From the NCBI GenBank assembly GCA_039033215.1, contig JBCCDA010000010.1:1-64000 (forward strand): a DNA stretch of 64,000 nucleotides, in the 5' to 3' direction. The notes beneath the pieces were generated by a model. That model worked only from the letters and a program-made list of their open reading frames with translations. It did no database searches and was not told the origin of the DNA. The position numbers were made by a program, and so were the translations under genes. Of the stretch, positions 16,302 through 23,500 are shown in pieces. Each line of letters starts with the position of its first letter. The first letter of the stretch is position 1. The stretch comes from Thermohalobaculum sp039033215 (GTDB taxonomy: Bacteria > Pseudomonadota > Alphaproteobacteria > Rhodobacterales > Rhodobacteraceae).

Positions 16302-17411
16302 TCAGAGGCCAAGGCTCAGTTGATCACCCGCTCTTGGCGGTACCCGGAAGAGGTCTCGCCGCAGTGGTGTCGGGGTACGGTCCAGGCCATGGCGCTTCAC
16401 CGCCAGATCGAACCTGCGGCGCAGGATGTCGGCGTGAACGCCTTCGCCGGACATCCGCCGGAACCATTGCGCGTCGTAGTCCTTTCCGCCATGCATCTCC
16501 CGCACGCGCCCCATGACCTTGTTGGCCCGGTCCGGATAGGTGCGCGTCAGCCAGTCCCGAAACAAGGGTGCCACCTCCAGCGGCAGTCGGAGCGCGATGT
16601 AGGTCGCATGCGTGGCTCCGGCGTCCGCCGCGGCCTGCAGCAGCCGCTCGACCTCGTGGTCCGTCAGCCCTGGTACCACGGGCGCGAGCGCGGCCACCAC
16701 CGGCACCTGCGCCTGGGCCAGCATCCTGATCGCAGCGATGCGCCGGGCGGGTGCCGCGGCCCTTGGCTCCATCGCGCGCGAGACCGCGTTGTCCAGCGTT
16801 GTGAGCGAGACCGAGACCCGCGCCAGCCCCGCGCGCGCCATCCGCCCCAGGATGTCGGTATCGCGCATGATCAGCCCACCCTTGGTGGTGATGGTGACGG
16901 GGTGGCGGTGCTCCCACAGCACCTCGAGGATCTCGCGCATGATCCGCCACTGTTTCTCGATCGGCTGGTAGGGGTCGGTGTTGGTGCCGAGCGCGATGGG
17001 CGCCACCGAATACCCCGGGCGCGCCAAAGCCTGGGCAAGCAACTCCGCCGCGCGCGGTTTCGCAAAGAGCCGCGTCTCGAAGTCCAGCCCGGGCGAGAGG
17101 CCCAGATGCGCATGCGTGGGGCGCGCAAAACAGTAGATGCAGCCATGCTCGCAACCCCGGTAGGGGTTGATCGATCGGTCGAACGGCACGTCGGGCGAGC
17201 TGTTCCGGGCGAGGATCGTACGCGAGCTGTCGATGTCTACCCGCGTCGGGACGGGTGTGTCGGGGTCGTGGGCCCAGCCGTCGTCGGTGGCCTCGGCGTG
17301 TCGGCGGTCGTAGCGCGACGCCATGTTCAGCCCGGCCGCACGCCCCCGGCGCGCATCGGCGGGGACGGAACCGGGTGTCTCATCGGGGAACAAGGGCTCG
17401 GTCACGGGCAT
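16302..17411 (-). CDS. PA0069-family radical SAM protein (SplB-like), SOS-controlled
   Basis: A cytosolic radical SAM protein of about 369 residues. The cluster motif is CEHGCIYC (Cys87, Cys91, Cys94), preceded by SINPYRG and followed by FARPTHAHLGL, the signature of the COG1533/PA0069 group related to spore photoproduct lyase. The reaction is not known for this group. ATG 17411 is directly abutted by GAGGAG; a GTG two codons in (17405) has ideal 6-base spacing and may be the true start. A LexA-type operator lies 12-26 bases upstream of the ATG, so the gene is probably induced by DNA damage. Confidence 0.9.
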   Translation of the reverse strand: MPVTEPLFPDETPGSVPADARRGRAAGLNMASRYDRRHAEATDDGWAHDPDTPVPTRVDIDSSRTILARNSSPDVPFDRSINPYRGCEHGCIYCFARPTHAHLGLSPGLDFETRLFAKPRAAELLAQALARPGYSVAPIALGTNTDPYQPIEKQWRIMREILEVLWEHRHPVTITTKGGLIMRDTDILGRMARAGLARVSVSLTTLDNAVSRAMEPRAAAPARRIAAIRMLAQAQVPVVAALAPVVPGLTDHEVERLLQAAADAGATHATYIALRLPLEVAPLFRDWLTRTYPDRANKVMGRVREMHGGKDYDAQWFRRMSGEGVHADILRRRFDLAVKRHGLDRTPTPLRRDLFRVPPRAGDQLSLGL

Positions 17412-17422
17412 CTCCTCGGTTA

Positions 17423-17437
17423 GAACATTAATAGAAC
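17423..17437 (-). promoter_or_regulatory. LexA (SOS) operator
   Basis: GTTCTATTAATGTTC on the minus strand is an exact match to the alphaproteobacterial SOS box GTTC-N7-GTTC. It lies immediately upstream of the radical SAM start codon and overlaps TATTAA, a likely -10 element. The divergent hydrolase gene begins 20-86 bases away on the other side. Confidence 0.85.
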
Positions 17438-17522
17438 ATTTTCTGATTCTCCAAGTGTGATCCGCTCGACAGCCCGGCTGTCGCTTGTTACGTGGGAACC
17501 AGTGAGAACAGCGGGGTATCAG

Positions 17523-18419
17523 GTGCAGATTCGAACGATCGAGGCCGGTGTTCTGGCGGTCAGCTATGCTGTTTGGGGCCCGGAAGACGGGTGGCCCTGC
17601 GTGCTTGGCCACGGGTTTCCCTACGATGCGCATGCCTATGCGGAGACGGCCCCGATGCTTGCCGACGCCGGCGCCCGTGTGATTGTTCCTTGGCTGCGGG
17701 GATACGGGGCGACGCGCTTTCTGTCGGCCGAAACGCCTCGATCAGGCGAGCAAGCGGTGCTGGGCGCAGACATGCTTGCGTTCCTCGACGCGCTGGGAAT
17801 CGAGAAGGCGGTGCTTGGCGGGTATGACTGGGGCGGACGGGCCTGCTGCATCATTGCCGCCCTCTGGCCCGAGCGGGTCCATGCGCTTGTTTCGGGCAAT
17901 TCCTACAACATCCAGAACATCGCGAAGGCCATGGACCCCGGCCCCGCCTCGGTCGAGGCGGCGAACTGGTACCAGTACTTTTTCCATGCCGAGGCCGGGC
18001 GCAACGCGCTCGAGCGTGACCGGCGCGATGTCGCCCGCCAGCTCTGGCGGATGTGGTCGCCCGAATGGCGGTTCTCAGTGGCTGAGTTCGAACGCTCGGC
18101 AGCCGCCTTCGATACGCCGGATTTTGTCGACGTGGTCATCCACTCCTACCGTCATCGCTATGGGCTGGTCCCCGGGGATCCTGCGGCCGCGGGGATCGAG
18201 GCACGCTTGGCCGAACAGCCGCCGATCACCGTGCCTGTGATCACGATCGACGGTCAGGCCGACCGTGTCGGGACGCGCACGGCACACCACCGGGATCGCT
18301 TCAGGGGGCCCTACGACTACCGTGTGTGGCACGGGGCGGGGCATAACCTGCCGCAGGAGCGCCCGCGTCTCTGGGCGGCGGCGGTCTTGGATGCGCGGGC
18401 GTTGGCGGGCGGAGACTGA
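17523..18419 (+). CDS. alpha/beta hydrolase (epoxide hydrolase-like)
   Basis: An alpha/beta-fold hydrolase with features of the epoxide hydrolase/haloalkane dehalogenase branch: the oxyanion segment GHGFPYD, the nucleophile elbow GGYDWGGRA with Asp rather than Ser, a GYGATR segment, and a C-terminal catalytic His in GAGHNLPQE. An Asp nucleophile implies attack on epoxides or carbon-halogen bonds; the substrate is unknown. Two GTG starts are possible, at 17457 and 17523; neither has a strong ribosome site and the conserved domain begins just after 17523. The divergent LexA box may also affect it, since only about 90 bases separate the genes. A hairpin follows the stop codon. Confidence 0.82.
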   Translation: MQIRTIEAGVLAVSYAVWGPEDGWPCVLGHGFPYDAHAYAETAPMLADAGARVIVPWLRGYGATRFLSAETPRSGEQAVLGADMLAFLDALGIEKAVLGGYDWGGRACCIIAALWPERVHALVSGNSYNIQNIAKAMDPGPASVEAANWYQYFFHAEAGRNALERDRRDVARQLWRMWSPEWRFSVAEFERSAAAFDTPDFVDVVIHSYRHRYGLVPGDPAAAGIEARLAEQPPITVPVITIDGQADRVGTRTAHHRDRFRGPYDYRVWHGAGHNLPQERPRLWAAAVLDARALAGGD

Positions 18420-18447
18420 TCGGGTCCGGTGCCCAACGTTCAGGCCG

Positions 18448-18500
18448 ACCAGGATTGGGCGATCCTGGTGACCGTTAAAGGTATTTTGGGCCAGATGAAG
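18448..18500 (+). terminator. hairpin plus GTATTTTGGGCCAGATGAAG element
   Basis: ACCAGGAT-TGGGCG-ATCCTGGT (18448-18469) is a perfect 8-bp stem, followed 11 bases later by GTATTTTGGGCCAGATGAAG (18481-18500). The same composite, a hairpin then GTATTTTTTGGCCAGATGAAG, occurs on the minus strand at 58790-58742. It marks the 3' end of the hydrolase gene. Confidence 0.65.
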
Positions 18501-18524
18501 GGACGGCGGCGGTTTGGGCGCCGC

Positions 18525-20558
18525 TCAGTCGAGGAACACCCGGGCCTGGGCGGCCTCTCCCCGCCCGTCTATGACCGAGATCGATACAAAGCCGCGCCCG
18601 TCCGTGCGCCAGGTGATCTCGCGGGCGAGGCCCATGGTCTCGACCGGTTGGCCGTCCACGAGCCAGGTGAAGGGGGCGATCCCGTCGCGGACCTTGAGCG
18701 CCAGGAGCCCGCGGACCGTCTCGATCCGCGCGCCGTCGGGCGGGAATGCGATCTTGGGGCCGGTGTCCAGGGGCGCACCGAGGGGGCCGCGCACCCGGCG
18801 CAGGGGGGCAGGCAGGGCATCATGGCTGACGATCATGACGTCCGCTGGCGGGGGCCGCAGGGGATAAGGCGCCGTCTTCAGGCGGGAGAACGCCTCGAAG
18901 AGAACCGGAGCGGCCGTCCTGATCCCGGTGATCCCGGGTACCGGCGCCGCATCGGGGCGCCCGACCCAGATCCCGATGACATGGGCACCGTCGAACCCCA
19001 CGGCCCAGGCATCACGGTGCCCATAGGAGGTGCCGGTCTTGAAGGCGAGTTGCCCGCTCAACGCGGCTGTCGGCGCAGGCGCGCCCGCCAGCACATCAGC
19101 TACCTGCCAGGCGGCGCCCGGGGCGAGGACGCGCGGGCCCTCGGACACCGGGCCTGGGACGTCGCGCAGCTTGACCGCCCGCCCGCCACGGGCAATCGCG
19201 GCATAGGTGGCCACCAGACCCTCTAGCCGCAGCCCCAACCCGCCAAGCGCGATGGCCAGCCCTGGCTGATCGGCGCGAGGCAGGCGTGGTTGCGCGCCCG
19301 CGCGGCTCAGACGCACCAGCATCTTGGCGGGGCCAACGGCATCCAGAAGCGTGACCGCGGGGACGTTCAGCGAACGTTGCAGTGCCGTGCGCACCGTCAC
19401 GGTCCCGTGGTAGTCATCGCCGAAATTCGTCGGCACATAAGCGCCGAAAGCGACCGGGCGGTCATCAACGAGGCTTTCGGGGTGGGCATGACCGTCCGCG
19501 AAGGCCAAGCCGTAGATCAGGGGCTTCAGGGTCGAGCCGGGCGAGCGCACGGCGCGGGTCATGTCCACGAAACCGTCGCGGCTGAGCTGATCGAGGCCGG
19601 GCGAGCCGACCCGGGCCAGCACCTCGCCTGTCGTGTGATCCAGAACCATGACGGCCATGGAGACCGAGGGATGCATCGCGCCCGTGCGTTCGCGTACCAG
19701 CGCTTCAAGGCGGCGTTGCAGCCCGGCATCCAGGGTTGTCCGGTGGGTCTGCGCGGTGGGGGCCTCGGATATCAGCCGGTCGGCGAGGTGAGGGGAGAGC
19801 TGCGGGAAGGCCCGGCGGGCGTTGGGCACGCCTTCGGTCTTGGCTGCCTGGGCATCCCCGATCGCCAGCGCGCCGTACCGGACAGCGCGGCTGAGCACCC
19901 GGTCCCGGGCCGCGCGCGCTGTTACGGGATGGCGGTCCGGACGTCTTGCCACCGGGGACTGGGGCAGGGCGACCAGCAGGGCGGCTTGGGCGGGGGCGAG
20001 CCGGCGGGGTTCCTTGCCGAACCAGGTCAGCGATGCGGCCCGCACGCCCTCGATGTTGCCGCCGAAGGGCGCGAGCGTCAGGTACAGCCCCAGGATCTCG
20101 TCCTTGGTGAGCCGCCGCTCCAACGCGAGGGCAGTGCGCATCTGGTGCAGCTTGGCCCCGATGGTCCGCGTCTGCCCACCCTCGAGCAAGCGCGTGACCT
20201 GCATGGTCAGCGTCGATGCACCCGAGACCGCGCGCCCGTTGACGGCGGCCTGGCCCGCGGCCCGCAGGATGGCGAGCACGTCGACACCGTTGTGGCGGTA
20301 GAACCGCCGGTCCTCGTAGGCGAGAAGCTGCGCGATGTACCCGGGATCGACCTCGGCGACGGTGACGGGCAGACGCCAACGCCCGTCATCCACCTGATAG
20401 GCGCGCAGGAGGCGACCGTCGCGGTCGAGGACCGTGCGGGATGTCTGGGCGTCCAACGGGGGCAGCGGAGCCGTCGCAATCCAGGTGTCGAGCGCGATCC
20501 AGCCCGCAGCAGTCCAGAGCCCGGCGGCCAGCCCCCATCTGAGCAGGCGGCGACGCAT
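18525..20558 (-). CDS. pbpC: penicillin-binding protein 1C
   Basis: A bifunctional cell-wall enzyme of 677 residues, membrane-anchored with the bulk in the periplasm. The N-terminal helix spans about residues 8-28. The glycosyltransferase domain shows YEDRRFYRHNGVD and GASTLTMQ; the transpeptidase domain has SPGSTLKP (active Ser), SLN and KTGTS. The C-terminal 90 residues form the domain specific to PBP1C (PDGARIETVRG ... FTWLVDGQPV). Its ATG overlaps the stop codon of the alpha-2-macroglobulin gene by one base (TGATG), the well-known yfhM-pbpC pairing: PBP1C is thought to repair the wall while the macroglobulin traps attacking proteases. Confidence 0.95.
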   Translation of the reverse strand: MRRRLLRWGLAAGLWTAAGWIALDTWIATAPLPPLDAQTSRTVLDRDGRLLRAYQVDDGRWRLPVTVAEVDPGYIAQLLAYEDRRFYRHNGVDVLAILRAAGQAAVNGRAVSGASTLTMQVTRLLEGGQTRTIGAKLHQMRTALALERRLTKDEILGLYLTLAPFGGNIEGVRAASLTWFGKEPRRLAPAQAALLVALPQSPVARRPDRHPVTARAARDRVLSRAVRYGALAIGDAQAAKTEGVPNARRAFPQLSPHLADRLISEAPTAQTHRTTLDAGLQRRLEALVRERTGAMHPSVSMAVMVLDHTTGEVLARVGSPGLDQLSRDGFVDMTRAVRSPGSTLKPLIYGLAFADGHAHPESLVDDRPVAFGAYVPTNFGDDYHGTVTVRTALQRSLNVPAVTLLDAVGPAKMLVRLSRAGAQPRLPRADQPGLAIALGGLGLRLEGLVATYAAIARGGRAVKLRDVPGPVSEGPRVLAPGAAWQVADVLAGAPAPTAALSGQLAFKTGTSYGHRDAWAVGFDGAHVIGIWVGRPDAAPVPGITGIRTAAPVLFEAFSRLKTAPYPLRPPPADVMIVSHDALPAPLRRVRGPLGAPLDTGPKIAFPPDGARIETVRGLLALKVRDGIAPFTWLVDGQPVETMGLAREITWRTDGRGFVSISVIDGRGEAAQARVFLD

Positions 20559-23500
20559 CAGCGCGCGGCCACCACGCTCACGCGGCCGGCGGCGGTCCAG
20601 GCGCGGAAGTCGGGGCGGTACATGTCCTCGACGATCGCGGCGGGGTGGTGGAACGTCCCGGGCGAGACCGCACGGACGATGTAGGCAATCCTGATCTCGC
20701 CCTGCCCGCTATGGTCGACCGCCGCGAGGAAGCGGTCGGACCGGAACTGCGCGGACTGGACGTCGGCGGTCAGCTCCAGCCAGTCCAGCGCGCCGACAGC
20801 GCCCGCTTGCAGCAGGTTGGGATTGTCGATCTCGAAGCCCGCGGGCAGCGCGTCGTCGATCATCAGCCGGGCGCGCCGGTCGATGTCGGCGCGCACGGTC
20901 ACGACCACGGCCAGCCGGGCATTCTGGGCGACCGTCTCAGGCGAGACGGCCTCCCCTCCCAGCGAGTAGTAGGCGCGGCTGATCGCGTAGCCGTTGCCGC
21001 CGGCGGCAGGGGGCTCGGCCGGCACGCCGAAGGTCGAGAGGACCGCCATCGTCGGGGCGGTGCCGGTGTTCTCGATCACCACGGGCCGGGCCAGCGCATC
21101 GTCATAGAGGCGCACCAGGGGTCCGCTGACGGGCACGCCGTCGACCGCCAGCCCCTCGGCCGCCCGGTCCACGAGCGCGCGTGTGGCCAGCAGCATCCAC
21201 ATCTTCTCCTGCGTCGACGTCCAGGTGCGGTCGCGGGCGCTGATGGCGTCGGCAAGACGCTGGACGTTCACGGCAGTCGACCGCGCCTCGGCGGCCAGCG
21301 CGATCACCGCCGCCCCGTCACGCAGGTGCGAGCCATAATCGGCGCGCCAGCCGCGCCCGTCTTCCGGCCGCTCCAGCGCCTGATCGGCCGCGAGGCGGAA
21401 CATGGCATCCGCCCGTGTCTGCTCGCCATAGAGCGCGAGCGCTGCGCCCAGCTGCGCCTTTGCCATGGGGGTTGCGAAGTTCTGTGCGCGCGCGTCGGCA
21501 TAGTAGCGCAAGTCCCCGATCGACGCCCGGCCCTCCTGCGCGATCACCAACAACGCGTAGGCGATGTCCTCGCCGCCCCTGTCGAAGTCCGACACGTAGG
21601 ACAGTTCCGACGTCAGGTTGTCGAGCGCCATCTGGAACGCCACGTCCGGGACGTCGTAGCCTTGCGTCCGCGCCCGGCTGAGGAAGTCGGTCACATAGGC
21701 ATCCAGCCAGAGATCCCCCCGGTCCGGGCGCCAGAGCCCGAAGGAGCCGGAGGAGGACTGGTTCTCAAGCACCCGGGCAATGGCGGTGTTCACTCGCTCT
21801 GCCACCGGTTCCTCGCGCGTGATGCCCATCGCGGCGGCGACCTGGTCCAGGTACAGCAGCGGCATCGCGCGCGAGATGGTCTGCTCGGTGCAGCCGTAGG
21901 GGTAGCGGTCAAGCTCGACCAGCAGCCCCGCCGCGTCGAACTGCGCCACGGGGCCAAGCGCGAGCGAGGCCCGCCCCGTCCCGGCCTCGAGCCCGTCGAA
22001 GGTCCCCGCATCGACGATCAGCCGGCCCCCTGCGGCAAGGGTGATCCGGTTCCGGCGCGAGATCTCGGGATCATTCAGCCGCACCGGCAAGGTGATCGTC
22101 TTGGTCAGCGTCTGTCCGCCCGGCGTCAGTGTGCGGATGCGCAGGCGCGGGTCGCCGATCTCGGACGCGGTGATGGGCACTGAAATCCGCTCGATCTGGC
22201 CTTCCTGCAGGGTGACCCGTCGGCCCGCATCGGCGGGGTCGAACTGGATCCCGCCGTCGAGGTTCTCGAGCAGCACGCCCACCTCGCCCGTCGGGCCTTT
22301 GGCGTGCGCCACCTCGATCAGGACCCGCGTGCGGTCACCGGGCGCCAGGAAGCGGGGCACGGAGGCCTGCACGACGATGGGATCGCGCACGAGGATGTCC
22401 TTCTCCGCGCCGCCCACGGCCGTGTCCGTCCAGGCGATTGCCATCAGGCGCACGGTGCCGTTGAAATCGGGCAGCTCGAAGTTCGCGGTCGCGGTGCCGT
22501 CCGGCCCGACCGTGACGACGCCGGAGAAGTAGGCGACCAGTTCCTCGGTCGGCGGTGGCGCGTCGAGCCGTGCCGCCGCGGCATCGCCGCCCGAGCGCAA
22601 CCGGCCGCGCACGCCCTGCATCCCGTCGATCAGCTTGCCGTAGAGATCACGCATCTCCACGCCCAGCGCGCGCTGGCCGAAATAGTGCCCGTCCGGATCC
22701 GGGCTGTCGAAACCGGTCAGGTTCAGGATGCCGAGGTCCACGGCGGCGATGGTGACATAGGCCTGCTGGCCCGGGGCGAGGTTCGCGAGCCGCACGGTCG
22801 CGGGCAGGGGAGCACGGGGGGCCACCTCGTCGGGTGTCGTGAACTCGACCTGCAAGGCACGCTCAGCCGGGTCGACCTCGGCCCAGGCAAGGCCCAGCGC
22901 GCGCGCCGGGTTGCGCTTGGCGGCCACGTCCATCGGCCGGATCAGCGTCGCGGTGATATAGGCGCCGGGGCCCCAGTCGTCGCTGACGGTGAGCTCGACC
23001 GTGGTCTCGCCAGGCTCGACGTCGATCGTCTGCGTCTCGATCAGCCGGTTATCGACGACGGCGATCAGCACCTTGCCCGCGTCGCGGGGCTTGAGGCGCA
23101 GGCGCACCGTCTCGCCGATCGCATAGCGTTCCTTGTCGAGACCGATCTCGAGCACGTCCGGCGTGTCGGTCGCGGCCCCGCCGGTGTACCAGCCCGCGTA
23201 GAAGCCCAGCGTCGCCATGACCTGGGTCTCACCGCCCAGTGCGGCGAGCCGGATCTCGTAGGCTCCCCACTCGACGGGTGCCTCGACGATCACGCGCCCG
23301 TCCTCGGCAAGCGCGACGGTGCCGTTCGCGATACGCTCGCGCGTCGTGATCGCCTCGTAGCTCCAGCGCCCGTCATGGCGGTACCATTGCCAGTCGGTGT
23401 TCACCCGGCTGATCGTCCAGCCGACCTGATCGAGCGCCACCTGCTGGCCGTCCGGGCCGACGGCGATGACCTCGAACCGCGCGTTCGAGCCTTCTTCGGC

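Noticed and set aside
19290..22183. Long plus-strand frames antisense to pbpC and the macroglobulin
   Set aside because: No motif, no ribosome site, and strong coding evidence on the minus strand.
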